DNA from: Spirosoma lacussanchae
GTDB taxonomy: Bacteria; Bacteroidota; Bacteroidia; Cytophagales; Spirosomataceae
DNA length: 64,000 bases
Assembly (NCBI RefSeq): GCF_005870035.1
Contig: NZ_SWJG01000009.1
Span: 1 to 64,000, forward strand
Direction of reading: 5' to 3'
Numbering within the stretch: the stretch's first letter is position 1; each line of letters starts with the position of its first letter. This document shows, one piece after another, positions 23,912 through 33,094 of this stretch. The notes under the pieces are model-generated. The model was given only the letters and a program-made list of their open reading frames with translations. It had not been told where the DNA came from and searched no databases. A program made the translations under genes and the position numbers.

Positions 23912-26002
23912 ATGAATAGTCCCAAAACAGCACCTGCCCGTTCGCGTAGTAAAGCGTCGGCCGTGGCTCCAACTGTATCTGCCGATGCGACACTACCCGT
24001 GGCTGTCGCATTGCCGCTCATCGACGGACAATCGCGAGTGGTGATCGAACGCGTCAGCCCTGAACTCGACGGGGGGCGCTTCCCCATCAAAGCCGTGCCG
24101 GGCGATGTGATCGCGGTAGAGGCCGATGTATTTGCCGATGGACACGACTACCTGTCGGTCCGGCTGCTCTACAAACATGCCGACGAGGAAAGCTACCGCG
24201 AAACGGCCATGGCGCTGCTGGGCAACGACCGCTGGGGGGCGTCGTTTGTGGTTGAGAAGCAGGGCCGTTATACCTACACCATCGAAGGCTGGGTCGACCA
24301 CCTGGCCTCCTGGCAACACGAAATACACCTGAAAGTAGCCGATGGCCAGCGCATCACGAGCGAACTGCTGGCGGGCGCGCAATACGTTGACGGACTCATC
24401 CGGCGGGCCGGTGGCGACACGAAACCCGCCCGGAAAGGAGCCAAAGCGGCCGATGAATCAGCCGACCTGAAAGCGCTGCGCGAGATGGCTACTCTGTTCC
24501 GCGACGAGAGCCGTTACGACGAAGCGGTGTCAGTAGCCGAAAGCGACCAGTTTACCTTCTTCGCCAAACGATATCCCGAGCGCCAGCATCCTGCACGGTA
24601 CAGTTCCGAGCTGGGCGTTGAGGTAGACCGGGCCAGAGCTGGCTTCAGCACCTGGTACTGTCTGTTTCCCCGCTCGGCCGCGCGGGAGGAGGGCAAGCAT
24701 GGAACCTTCCGCGATGTGGAGGCTTTGCTGCCGCGCATTGCCGGCATGGGTTTCGACGTGCTGTACCTGCCGCCCATCCATCCAATCGGGATGGCGCACC
24801 GCAAAGGCAAAAACAACTCGGTAATTTGCCAGCCGGGCGAGCCGGGGGTACCTTACGGAATTGGGTCGGAGCTGGGCGGGCATGACGCCATCCACCCCGA
24901 ACTGGGCACGGTCGAGGATTTTAAGCACCTGATTGCCATTGCTGCCAACTACGACATGGAGGTAGCCATGGACCTCGCCATTCAGTGTTCGCCCGATCAC
25001 CCCTGGGCTAGAGAACACCCCGAGTGGTTCAAAAAACGGCCCGACGGAAGTATTCAGTACGCCGAAAATCCGCCCAAGAAATACCAGGATATTTACCCCG
25101 TTTATTTCGAAACCGAAGACTGGCAGAACCTATGGCTGGAGCTGAAACGGATATTGCTCGTGTGGGGGTCGTGGGGCGTGCGTATTGTCCGCGTCGATAA
25201 CCCGCATACCAAACCGTTTGCGTTCTGGGAGTGGCTCATTGCCGAAGTCAAGAAAGAGTACCCGGATATGCTGTTTCTGTCCGAGGCTTTCACCAAGCCT
25301 AAAGTGATGCAGGAGCTAGCCAAGCGTGGGTTTGCCCATTCCTATACCTACTACACCTGGCGGAATACCAAAGCCGAGATGCAGGAGTACCTGACGGAAC
25401 TGACCCAGGGCGAGATGCGGCACTATTTCCGGCCTAACTTCTGGCCAACCACGCACGATATCAACCCGTATAGCCTGCAGGGGGGCCACGAGCCGCAGTT
25501 CCTGATCCGGTACTTCATGGCGGCTACGCTGTCGAGCAACTACGGCATTTACGGCCCGTCGTTCGAGCTGATGGAACATGTGCCGTTCCCCAACAAAGAA
25601 GAATTCCTGAATTCCGAAAAGTATGAAATCCGGTACTGGGACTGGAACAAAACCAATAAGCTGACCTACCTCATCGGGCTGACCAACCGCATCCGACGCG
25701 AGAATGCCGCCCTGCAGCAGACCAACAACCTGACCTTTTGCACCGTTAGCGACGATGCGATTATGGCGTATCTGAAAACGGCTGCCAGCAACCGCCTGCT
25801 GATCGTGGTCAATACGGATGCGTACCAGCGCCGGGCCGGTATGGTTCAGGTGCCGATCTGGCAGCTGGGCATCGGTGGCGACGAGTCGTATCAGGTCCAC
25901 GATCTGCTAACGGGGGCCTACTACACCTGGAAGGGCGAATGGAACTACGTGGAGCTGGACCCTTACGTGCTGCCCATGCACATCTTCCGCATCGAACGGT
26001 AA
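23912..26002 (+). CDS. glgE: Alpha-1,4-glucan:maltose-1-phosphate maltosyltransferase
   Basis: GlgE extends alpha-1,4-glucan with maltosyl units from maltose 1-phosphate. The 696-residue protein has the N-terminal beta-sandwich (about residues 40-150, VIERVSPELDGGRFPIKAVPGD) and a GH13_3 barrel. The barrel carries GFDVLYLPPIHPIG, ALDLAIQCSPDHPW-type, the nucleophile Asp in RIVRVDNPHTKPFAFW (near residue 428), the acid/base Glu in LFLSEAFTKP (near 457) and the N-terminal part of EMQEYLTEL. The length and motifs match the family well. The N-terminus has an Ala/Ser-rich extension of about 30 residues. Pathway partners TreS and Pep2 are not in the window. A strong terminator follows the stop. Confidence 0.95.
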   Translation: MNSPKTAPARSRSKASAVAPTVSADATLPVAVALPLIDGQSRVVIERVSPELDGGRFPIKAVPGDVIAVEADVFADGHDYLSVRLLYKHADEESYRETAMALLGNDRWGASFVVEKQGRYTYTIEGWVDHLASWQHEIHLKVADGQRITSELLAGAQYVDGLIRRAGGDTKPARKGAKAADESADLKALREMATLFRDESRYDEAVSVAESDQFTFFAKRYPERQHPARYSSELGVEVDRARAGFSTWYCLFPRSAAREEGKHGTFRDVEALLPRIAGMGFDVLYLPPIHPIGMAHRKGKNNSVICQPGEPGVPYGIGSELGGHDAIHPELGTVEDFKHLIAIAANYDMEVAMDLAIQCSPDHPWAREHPEWFKKRPDGSIQYAENPPKKYQDIYPVYFETEDWQNLWLELKRILLVWGSWGVRIVRVDNPHTKPFAFWEWLIAEVKKEYPDMLFLSEAFTKPKVMQELAKRGFAHSYTYYTWRNTKAEMQEYLTELTQGEMRHYFRPNFWPTTHDINPYSLQGGHEPQFLIRYFMAATLSSNYGIYGPSFELMEHVPFPNKEEFLNSEKYEIRYWDWNKTNKLTYLIGLTNRIRRENAALQQTNNLTFCTVSDDAIMAYLKTAASNRLLIVVNTDAYQRRAGMVQVPIWQLGIGGDESYQVHDLLTGAYYTWKGEWNYVELDPYVLPMHIFRIER

Positions 26003-26028
26003 ACGGATTTTTTCGTACGATGTCCAAC

Positions 26029-26062
26029 GCGCCGGCGACTTCAGGTTGCCGGCGCTTTTTTT
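26029..26062 (+). terminator. Intrinsic terminator of glgE
   Basis: GCGCCGGC at 26029-26036 pairs with GCCGGCGC at 26048-26055 and is followed by seven T residues. It separates glgE from the peptide gene at 26188, which must therefore have its own promoter in 26063-26187. No clear consensus promoter is visible there. Confidence 0.88.
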
Positions 26063-26187
26063 GGCGTGTCTCCCGTAAAAAAACGGTTGCTTTTCCAACC
26101 GCGGAGCCGACAAGCGGGTCTGGAGAACAGAACTGCCTGCCAGTGAGCGGGTGGCTTGTTGTTTCACCCATTCCTGTTCCTGAACGT

Positions 26188-26352
26188 ATGAAAATCTCCA
26201 AACCAATTTTGCAGGCCATGGCGCTGGCCGTAGCCGTAACGACCGTTGGCAGCAGCTGCAAAGACGGCCTTGTGAAACCAAAAAAAGAAGAAGCGAAGAA
26301 AGAGCAGCAACGGAAACTACCCGACAACTGCCCGGCCTGCGGCATGGGATAA
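26188..26352 (+). CDS. Candidate MNIO-class RiPP precursor peptide ending in CPACGMG
   Basis: This 54-residue peptide has an N-terminal hydrophobic segment (about residues 7-22) ending VGSSC, a lipoprotein-like signal. A lysine/glutamate-rich linker (KPKKEEAKKEQQRK) and the tail LPDNCPACGMG follow. The tail with its paired cysteines matches, as I recall it, the core motif of chryseobasin-type peptides modified by DUF692/MNIO enzymes. The MNIO gene starts 9 bases after its stop codon. The ATG at 26188 is chosen because it begins the hydrophobic leader. An upstream extension of the frame runs back through the glgE terminator and is unlikely. The peptide is probably modified at its C-terminal cysteines. 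Confidence 0.85.
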   Translation: MKISKPILQAMALAVAVTTVGSSCKDGLVKPKKEEAKKEQQRKLPDNCPACGMG

Positions 26353-26361
26353 TCCCTACCT

Positions 26362-27498
26362 ATGATCGACATTCGCTCATCGATAGCCTGTAACCTCGAC
26401 AGCCATATACTGCGGGCTGCGCTGCCGCTCTTTGCCGACGAGAAAGTAGGCGCTATCGAATGGTCGTTCGATGCGCTGATTAACCAACGATCCATGCCTG
26501 ACTGGTTTGGCGAGCTGCTCCGTACCTACAGCGAAGCGGGTTGCCTGGTAGGCCACGGGGTTTTCTACTCCCTGTTCTCGGGCCGTTGGACGGGGGCGCA
26601 GCAGCAGTGGCTGGATCAGCTGAGATCGCTCAGCCGGACCTACCGGTTTGACCATGTTACCGAACATTTCGGGTTCATGACCGGAGCCGACTTCCACAAA
26701 GGGGCTCCCATGAGTATTCCGTTTACCGAGTCGACACTGGCCATCGGCCGCGACCGGCTGGTGCGCTTGCAGGACGCCTGCCGCTGCCCGGTAGGTCTCG
26801 AAAATCTGGCGTTCGCTTATACGATCGATGAGGTTAACCGGCACGGCGCTTTTCTGAGCCAGCTGATCGAGCCCGTTAACGGGTTTATCATACTCGACTT
26901 ACACAACCTCTACTGCCAGAGCCGGAATTTTGGCGTTGAACCGGACGCTTTGCTGTCGCTGTATCCGCTCTATCGGGTGCGCGAAATTCACCTCTCGGGC
27001 GGAAGCTGGGCGCCGTCGGCTGTTGAGCCGGGCCGGACCATCCGGCGCGATACGCACGACGATGCGGTGCCGGCCGACGTTTTCCGGCTGCTGAAACAGG
27101 CCATCGACCTGTGCCCGAACCTCCGCTATGTCGTGCTGGAGCAGCTGGGGGCGGGCCTGCAGACCGATGGGCAGCAGAGCCAGTTTCAACAGGATTTTCT
27201 GTGGATGGACCATATCGTACAGACCGCCAACCAGATCCGCAACTCCCTGATCAATCACTCGTTTCTGCCGCGCCGGTTCCACGTGCCTGACTCCAGCCCG
27301 CTGGAAGACCCGCTGCTGTATGCGCAGCAACTCGAACTGTCAGACATTCTGGAAACGTCGGTAAGTTGCGCACAGGCGCAGCAACGGCTGGCCGGGTCGG
27401 GGCTGGCCCGGTCCAACTGGGCGGTAGAAACGTGGCAGCCTGCCATGCTCGAAACGGCCCTGGCCATTGCGCAGAAGTGGAAAAACGGCTTCGACTGA
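26362..27498 (+). CDS. DUF692 family multinuclear non-heme iron oxidative enzyme (MNIO)
   Basis: The 378-residue protein is a TIM-barrel of the xylose-isomerase-like superfamily with the DUF692 metal-ligand pattern. Visible are VGHGVFYS (near 55), HVTEHFGFM (near 100), GLENLAF (near 147), ILDLHNLYCQSRN (near 180), EIHLSGG (near 209), RRDTHDDAVP (near 230) and VVLEQLG (near 258). The His, Glu, Asp and Asn residues in these blocks would bind two or three iron ions. MNIO enzymes rewrite cysteine residues in RiPP precursors, and the CPACGMG peptide gene directly upstream is the evident substrate. No separate leader-binding partner or transporter gene is adjacent; the next genes are convergent. 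Confidence 0.9.
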   Translation: MIDIRSSIACNLDSHILRAALPLFADEKVGAIEWSFDALINQRSMPDWFGELLRTYSEAGCLVGHGVFYSLFSGRWTGAQQQWLDQLRSLSRTYRFDHVTEHFGFMTGADFHKGAPMSIPFTESTLAIGRDRLVRLQDACRCPVGLENLAFAYTIDEVNRHGAFLSQLIEPVNGFIILDLHNLYCQSRNFGVEPDALLSLYPLYRVREIHLSGGSWAPSAVEPGRTIRRDTHDDAVPADVFRLLKQAIDLCPNLRYVVLEQLGAGLQTDGQQSQFQQDFLWMDHIVQTANQIRNSLINHSFLPRRFHVPDSSPLEDPLLYAQQLELSDILETSVSCAQAQQRLAGSGLARSNWAVETWQPAMLETALAIAQKWKNGFD

Positions 27499-27501
27499 CT
27501 C

Positions 27502-28110
27502 TCAGCGACTACGAGTCGTGTTGAGGTCGTTGATAAACCGGATCAGCCCCGGAATGTCGAATACATAGTCGGCGGCTCCGCCCGATATAGCCTGTTGCGG
27601 CATAAACCCAACCTGAGCCGTATCGGGCTCCTGAACAACCGTAAAACCGCCCATGCTTTTGATGGCCTTCAGCCCAGCGGTTCCGTCGGCGTTGGACCCC
27701 GACAGCAGCACCCCCACCAGCGACGACCCGCATACGTCGGCTGCCGACTCGAAGGTAACGTCGATGGACGGGCGGCTGTAATTGATTTTCTCGGAATCGT
27801 CGAGTGAGAAGGTGCCGTCGCGTTCGAGCAGCAGGTGGTAATCGGCCGGGGCCAGGTAGATCGTGCCGGGCCGGATAACGTCTTTGTCGTCTACTTCCTT
27901 GACCGGAACGGACGTTTTGAGGGAGAACAGATGGGCCAGCGTGGAGTCGGCCGTATTCCGGCGATGCACCACAATGATGAGCGCAAACGACAGGGGGGGC
28001 TGTAAAGCAGGCAGCAACCGCAGCAGCACATCGATGCTACCGGTAGAACCGCCAATAACGACAACCCTACAGTCGACAGAATGACCCGCGTTTAGCCTAT
28101 TTTCCGCCAT
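27502..28110 (-). CDS. CheB-type protein-glutamate methylesterase domain protein
   Basis: This 202-residue protein is a stand-alone CheB catalytic domain without the usual receiver. The catalytic triad is visible as Ser22 in GGSTGS, His near 49 in IVVHRR and Asp near 144 in SGSNADG. It would remove methyl groups from glutamates of a signalling protein. Its start overlaps the end of the CheR gene by 19 bases. No chemoreceptor, CheA, CheW or flagellar gene is in the window, so the target is probably a component of the neighbouring sensory phosphorelay rather than swimming chemotaxis. It ends 3 bases from the convergent MNIO gene. Confidence 0.9.
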   Translation of the reverse strand: MAENRLNAGHSVDCRVVVIGGSTGSIDVLLRLLPALQPPLSFALIIVVHRRNTADSTLAHLFSLKTSVPVKEVDDKDVIRPGTIYLAPADYHLLLERDGTFSLDDSEKINYSRPSIDVTFESAADVCGSSLVGVLLSGSNADGTAGLKAIKSMGGFTVVQEPDTAQVGFMPQQAISGGAADYVFDIPGLIRFINDLNTTRSR

Positions 28111-28907
28111 ATTTTTTCGCCTTCGAGTTGTTTGTAGCGGGGCTGGATGCTGGAAAATTTCAGGGTTTCCTTGCTGCCCAGCCCCAGGTAGCTGAGCGGA
28201 GCCAGACTCTCATCAAATAGCGTAAGGACCCGCTCCTGTAATGTCTTCGTAAAATAGATCAGCACGTTTCGGCACAGGATCAGGTCAAACTCATTGAACG
28301 ACCGGTCAGATACCAGGTTATGCGTCGAAAAAACCATTTTCTCGGCCAGCTCTTCGTTGAACTTCACCCGTCCGTAATGCGCTGTGTAATAGGTCGAAAA
28401 ATCGGTTGTGCCACCCGACAGGATGTAGTTTTCGGAGTACTGCTTCATGGTGCTCATCGAGAAAATACCCTGGCGGGCCGATTCCAGTACTTCGGGGTTG
28501 AGGTCGGTGGCGTACAGAATCGACTTGTGCAGCAGCCGGGCTTCTTTTAGCAGAATAGCCATCGAGAAAACCTCTTCGCCCGTTGAGCAGCCCGCGTGCC
28601 AGATCCGGATAAACGGCTTGGCCATCAGGGTTGGCAGTACTTCGGCGCGCAGAGTTCGGTAGTACATGGGGTCGCGGAACATCTCGGTTACGTTTACGGT
28701 CAGCTCTTCCACGAACCGTTTCAGGTAATCGGGATCGGAGCGGACCCGGTAGCGCAGTTCGGCAAAGCTCGGAAACTTGTCGAGCGTCCACAGACGGTTG
28801 ATGCGTCGTTTCAGCGACGCCCGGGCGTATTGCGTAAAGTCATAACCGTATACCTCATAGAGGTCTTTTAATAACAGATCGATTTCTTCCTCCTCAATCA
28901 TAGTCAT
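28092..28907 (-). CDS. CheR-type protein-glutamate methyltransferase
   Basis: The 271-residue protein has the CheR N-terminal helical domain (about 1-75) and a SAM-binding methyltransferase domain. Its motifs are MFRDPMYYRTLR, IRIWHAGCSTGEEVFSMAI (SAM motif I), YATDLNPEVLESARQGIFS and FDLILCRNVLIYF. It would methylate glutamates on a receptor-like partner using S-adenosylmethionine. It lies between a single-domain receiver gene (3 bases upstream) and the CheB gene (19-base overlap). This CheR-CheB pair beside hybrid kinases resembles the non-motility sensory modules of Bacteroidota. Confidence 0.93.
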   Translation of the reverse strand: MTMIEEEEIDLLLKDLYEVYGYDFTQYARASLKRRINRLWTLDKFPSFAELRYRVRSDPDYLKRFVEELTVNVTEMFRDPMYYRTLRAEVLPTLMAKPFIRIWHAGCSTGEEVFSMAILLKEARLLHKSILYATDLNPEVLESARQGIFSMSTMKQYSENYILSGGTTDFSTYYTAHYGRVKFNEELAEKMVFSTHNLVSDRSFNEFDLILCRNVLIYFTKTLQERVLTLFDESLAPLSYLGLGSKETLKFSSIQPRYKQLEGEKIWRKIG

Positions 28908-28910
28908 TCA

Positions 28911-29276
28911 TCAGATAGTCGACAGCAGTTGCAGCAGCCGGTCTACATCAATGGGCTTGGCAATGTAGTCGGTCGCGCCCGCGCGCAGGCATTTTTCCCG
29001 ATCGCCGACCATAGCCTGCGCCGTCACCGAAAAGATAGGGGTGTTGCGTCGGCTGTCGAGGTTTTTGATGCGCGGAATGGCTTCGTAACCGTCCATGTCG
29101 GGCATCATCATATCGATCAGGATGGCATCGATCGGGCTCTCGGTTTTGAGGATGTCCAGGGCATCGCGGGCGTTCAGGCAGGACACACACTCGAACGATC
29201 TGGCCTTCAGCGTAGCGGTCAGGGCGAATATATTCCGGGCGTCATCGTCAATAATCAGGATTCGTTTTTTTGGCAT
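28911..29276 (-). CDS. Single-domain response regulator
   Basis: The 121-residue protein is only a receiver domain. It has the acidic pocket IIDDDARN, the phospho-accepting Asp in ILIDMMMPDMDG (near residue 54), the Thr/Ser switch in FSVTAQA and the conserved Lys in YIAKPIDV. There is no output domain, so it likely acts as a phospho-transfer intermediate or modulates a partner. It is very similar to the third receiver of the hybrid kinase upstream (ADDDVRNIFSLS, LLDMMMPQMDGYE, AGASDYITKPVD), which suggests that it arose from that domain. Confidence 0.93.
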   Translation of the reverse strand: MPKKRILIIDDDARNIFALTATLKARSFECVSCLNARDALDILKTESPIDAILIDMMMPDMDGYEAIPRIKNLDSRRNTPIFSVTAQAMVGDREKCLRAGATDYIAKPIDVDRLLQLLSTI

Positions 29277-29353
29277 GTGTCAGGGATGTTTGAGGAGAAG
29301 GTAGTTGAGTTTGAAAGTCTGGCCGGGTTTTGCTGTGCGGTTTGTCACTGTGG

Positions 29354-29383
29354 TCCGTGCGGTCGGCGCCCCGACCGCACGGA
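29354..29383. repeat. Perfect 13-bp hairpin between kinase and receiver genes
   Basis: TCCGTGCGGTCGG at 29354-29366 pairs perfectly with 29371-29383 across the loop CGCC. There is no T-tract. It sits immediately beside dispersed repeat copy B and together they fill the 180-base gap in an otherwise tight operon. Confidence 0.8.
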
Positions 29384-29390
29384 TCACAAT

Positions 29391-29443
29391 GTAGAGACGC
29401 GACCGCCCCGGCGCCCCGGCCCTCGCGTCTCATAGGCGTCAGC
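29391..29443. repeat. Dispersed palindromic repeat, copy B
   Basis: GAGACGCGA at 29394-29402 pairs with TCGCGTCTC at 29423-29431. The core is CCGGCGCCCCGG, and GGCGTCAGCTAAT follows. The core and flank are nearly the same as in copy C at 44902. Confidence 0.87.
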
Positions 29444-29456
29444 TAATCCACTACAG

Positions 29457-32400
29457 CTACGCCCGGTCGTAGAGCCAGACGCGCAGCAGGGAAACGAGCT
29501 GGTCAATGTCAACGGGTTTGGTGATGTAGTCCGATGCGCCCGCCTGAATGCATTTTTCCCGGTCGCCGGTCATGGCTTTGGCCGTTACGGCAATGACGGG
29601 CAGGTTGCGCCACTGATACTGCTCCCGAATCTGGCGGGCGGTTTCGTAACCATCCATCTGGGGCATCATCATGTCGAGCAGCACCACGTCGACGTCGGGG
29701 TTTTCGGCCAGTTTCTGCAGGGCTTCTTTGCCATCCAGCGCGGCAATGACGGTCATGTTGTACTGCTCCAGGGCTTTCGACAGCGAAAATATATTCCGAA
29801 CATCATCATCGGCGACCAGCACCGTTTTGTTGGTCAGCACCTGACTCAGGCCACCGAGCTTCTTGCTGGCGCCGTTGGTGCCGCTGGCGGCTTTGTTCTC
29901 TTCGACCAGGTGCAGAAACAGCGACACCTCGTCGAGCATGCGCTGGTACGAGTGGGCCGTCTTGACAATGATCGAGTCGGCATATTGCTTGATTCGGAGC
30001 TCCTCGGCCATAGACAGGCTTTTGCCGGTAAAAATGATGATAGGCAAGTTCTCGAAACCAGGGTTCTTTTTGGCTTCTTCCAGCGTCTCGTAGGCTTTAT
30101 GGTCGGGAATGCCCATGTCCAGAATGACGCAGTCAACCTCCCGGCGCTTCAGCGCATCGATCCCTTCCGTCACGTTGCTCTTCAGCTCCGAGCTGATATC
30201 GAATGTTTCCAGGAAATAGGCCAGGGCTTTGGCATGTTTGGGGTTATCTTCAATGATCAGTACCTTTTTGGGGTCGCGGTTGAGGACGTACTCGATCTTT
30301 TTGAACACATCCTGCATCTGTTCAAACGCCATTGGCTTATCGACAAAGTCGATGGCCCCTTTCATCAGACTCTCGTTCCTGAGCTTGTGCGACGACATGA
30401 TATGTACCGGAATGGGGCGGGTCTGCGGGTTGGCTTTCAGCGCGTCCATCACCTCCCAGCCGCTCATAACGGGCAGCTGAATATCGAGTAGAATACCCAC
30501 CGGTTTGTATGTCATGGCCAGCTGGAGGCCCTCGTCGCCCCGAACCGACACAATTCCTTTGTAGCCTTTCTTGCGGGTGTAGTCGAGCAGCGATTTGGCG
30601 AAGCTGGTATCATCTTCCACGATCAGCAGCGTTTTGTCCTGCTCCGTAATGGTGTGCCGATCGTCGGGGATGGCTTCCGGAATAACGGTGCTGATGTACC
30701 GGCCAGGCTCCGCAGCCGGGCGTTGGGGCGGAGCGGCTACCGGGATGGGCGTCGGCTCAGGCTGGGTCGGTGATGGGCTGGCCGAACTGACCGGTTGGTT
30801 CGGCGAAATGGGCAGGTGAATAGTAAACGTACTGCCCTTGTCGACCTGGCTCCGGAGGGTGATCTCACCACCCAGCAGCTTGGCCAGCTCGCGGCTGATC
30901 GACAGGCCCAGACCGGTGCCGCCGTACTTGCGCTTGGTCGACCCATCGGCCTGCTGGAAGGCTTCGAAGATCAGCGGCTGCTTCTCGGCAGGTATGCCAA
31001 TGCCCGTATCGGTTACGATGAAACAGAGCGCGTTGGGCCGCGACGTCTCCCGCTCGACAGCCAGCGATACGCTGCCCGCAGCCGTAAACTTAAGGGCGTT
31101 GGAGAGGAGGTTTTTCAGTATCTGCCCGAGTCGGGTCCGGTCGGTTTCGATCAGGGCGGGCACGTCGGGTGCCGTCGTGATGGTGAAGTCGAGCCCTTTT
31201 TCGCGGGCCAGCATACCGAACAGGGCCTGGAGTTCGTCGGTGATGTCGGTCAGGGCTACCTCCTGGTATTCGAGTTTCATCTGCCCGGCTTCGATCTTCG
31301 ACAGGTCGAGGATTTCGTCGATCAGCCCCAGCAGCCCGTTGCCCGATGACTGAATGACCCGCGCGTACTCGACCTGATCGTCGTTGAGGTTGGCTTCGGT
31401 ATTTTCGGCCAGCAGGCGGCTCAGCAGCAGAATCGAGTTGAGGGGCGTCCGCAGCTCGTGCGACATATTGGCCAGAAATTCGGACTTGTAGCGCGTGGCC
31501 AGCTCCAGCTCGTCGGCTTTTTTCTGGATGTCGTTGTTTTTTTCTTCCAGCAGCAGGCCCCGCTCTTCGAGTTCGGTATTGGTTTGCTGGAGCTCTTCCT
31601 GCTGAACTCGCAATTCCTCTTCCGACGCTTGCAGCTTCTGGGCCTGCATTTCCAGCTCGGCGTTCAGGTTCTCCATTTCGCTATGCTGCGCCTGCAGCTC
31701 TTCGGCCTGGGCCTGGGTTTCTTCGAGGAAATTCTGGAGCTTGACGTAATCCAGCGCGGCATTGACGCCCATGGCCATCCCTTCGCGGTTGGCTTCCACA
31801 AATTCGAGCGTCAGCGGGTCGGGTTTGTCCAGCAGGCCCAGCTCCAGCACGCCCAGGCAGGTATCGCCGTACACGAGCGGAGTCAGCAGCAGCGCGTTGG
31901 GTACCGCTTCGCCCAGCGACGAGCTGATCCGGCTGTAGTCGGCGGGTACGTTGTCGACCACCATCGTTTTTTTGCGTTCGATGACGTGGCCAACCAGCCC
32001 TTCGCCGGATTTGACGGTGACAGGCACGTTTTTGGCGGCAAAACTGCCGGCCAGTGAGAAGGTGAGGTTGTTATCGAGGAGGTAGATTGTACCCAGCGGA
32101 GCCCGGAGGTAGTCGGCCATGGTATCGATCAGACGGGTAGCCAGCCGGTTGATGTCGCGTTCACCCCGAATAGCGTCGCTGATGCGGACGGCTCCGCTCT
32201 GCAGCCAGTTTCTGGCGTTGAGATCGGTAAAGGTCTGTTCGAGCGCGCCGGCCATCTGGTTCAGCGCCCGCGCAATACGGCCCAGCTCGTCGTCTTTGGT
32301 GTCCTGACTTCTGACGGCGTAGTTACCAGCCGCAATGCTCTGGGTAATGTCTTCCATGACGGCAATCCGCCCGGCCGTTTCGATGTATTTCTCTTCGGCT

Positions 32401-33074
32401 TCCTGCTGCCGCGCAATCCGGTCGTCCATATCTTTTTTGATACGGACGTAGGTGAAGGCGGTAATCAGCATAGAAATAATGGCCGATATAACCAGCAGGA
32501 AGGGCGTATAGGTAATATAGACCTGCTGTTGCTGCGTGCGGCTGCGCAGCAGGGCGTTCTCTTCGGCTTTCATCCGCTCCACAACAGTCCGTAGCTCGTC
32601 CATCACCTGCCTGCCGCGTACCATCTCCCGATGGCGGGCTACGGTATCCCGGCTGAACCCTCTGTTGCGAACGACCATGTTGATGATCCGCTGCATCTGC
32701 GCAAACTTGGCCTCGTACAGCCCTTTCGCCTGCGTCAGGTTTTTCTGTTGCGCGGGGTTATCGCTGGTGAGGTCGCGGAGTCGTTCGTGGCTGGCCAGTA
32801 CTTTCTGCCGGCTGCCTTCGTAGGGTTGCAGAAACTGGGGGTCGAGCGTCAGCAGATAGCCACGCTGCCCTGTTTCGGCGTCTTTCATGAAGGAGATAAT
32901 ATTCTCCGATTCAATCAGGACCTGGTTGGTGCGGTTGACCAGCTGCGAGTTGCTGATCAGTTTCTGGATGCTGTAGAACGAAGCGGTCAGGCTAATTAGC
33001 AGCAGCAGCGTTGATAGGGAAAAAACGAGTTGTAGCTGCCGGATTACCGAGTTCGACGTTGAGGTTGGTGGCAT
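29457..33074 (-). CDS. Hybrid sensor histidine kinase with CHASE3, HAMP, GAF and three receiver domains
   Basis: The 1205-residue membrane kinase has, in order: TM1 (about 17-37), a CHASE3 sensory domain (about 40-180, with MKDAETGQRGYLLT), TM2 (about 190-212), HAMP (to about 270), GAF (about 290-440), a long coiled coil (445-530), HisKA with the phospho-His in SHELRTP (near 538), HATPase with GTGLGLSISRELAK, a proline-rich linker, and three receivers with Asp in LLDIQLPVMSG, ILDMGIPDHK and LLDMMMPQMDG. It should detect an unknown periplasmic cue and pass phosphate through its own receivers. It follows the second kinase by 20 bases and precedes the receiver, CheR and CheB genes. Confidence 0.94.
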   Translation of the reverse strand: MPPTSTSNSVIRQLQLVFSLSTLLLLISLTASFYSIQKLISNSQLVNRTNQVLIESENIISFMKDAETGQRGYLLTLDPQFLQPYEGSRQKVLASHERLRDLTSDNPAQQKNLTQAKGLYEAKFAQMQRIINMVVRNRGFSRDTVARHREMVRGRQVMDELRTVVERMKAEENALLRSRTQQQQVYITYTPFLLVISAIISMLITAFTYVRIKKDMDDRIARQQEAEEKYIETAGRIAVMEDITQSIAAGNYAVRSQDTKDDELGRIARALNQMAGALEQTFTDLNARNWLQSGAVRISDAIRGERDINRLATRLIDTMADYLRAPLGTIYLLDNNLTFSLAGSFAAKNVPVTVKSGEGLVGHVIERKKTMVVDNVPADYSRISSSLGEAVPNALLLTPLVYGDTCLGVLELGLLDKPDPLTLEFVEANREGMAMGVNAALDYVKLQNFLEETQAQAEELQAQHSEMENLNAELEMQAQKLQASEEELRVQQEELQQTNTELEERGLLLEEKNNDIQKKADELELATRYKSEFLANMSHELRTPLNSILLLSRLLAENTEANLNDDQVEYARVIQSSGNGLLGLIDEILDLSKIEAGQMKLEYQEVALTDITDELQALFGMLAREKGLDFTITTAPDVPALIETDRTRLGQILKNLLSNALKFTAAGSVSLAVERETSRPNALCFIVTDTGIGIPAEKQPLIFEAFQQADGSTKRKYGGTGLGLSISRELAKLLGGEITLRSQVDKGSTFTIHLPISPNQPVSSASPSPTQPEPTPIPVAAPPQRPAAEPGRYISTVIPEAIPDDRHTITEQDKTLLIVEDDTSFAKSLLDYTRKKGYKGIVSVRGDEGLQLAMTYKPVGILLDIQLPVMSGWEVMDALKANPQTRPIPVHIMSSHKLRNESLMKGAIDFVDKPMAFEQMQDVFKKIEYVLNRDPKKVLIIEDNPKHAKALAYFLETFDISSELKSNVTEGIDALKRREVDCVILDMGIPDHKAYETLEEAKKNPGFENLPIIIFTGKSLSMAEELRIKQYADSIIVKTAHSYQRMLDEVSLFLHLVEENKAASGTNGASKKLGGLSQVLTNKTVLVADDDVRNIFSLSKALEQYNMTVIAALDGKEALQKLAENPDVDVVLLDMMMPQMDGYETARQIREQYQWRNLPVIAVTAKAMTGDREKCIQAGASDYITKPVDIDQLVSLLRVWLYDRA

Positions 33075-33094
33075 GTGTGCAAATAAATAGGGAC

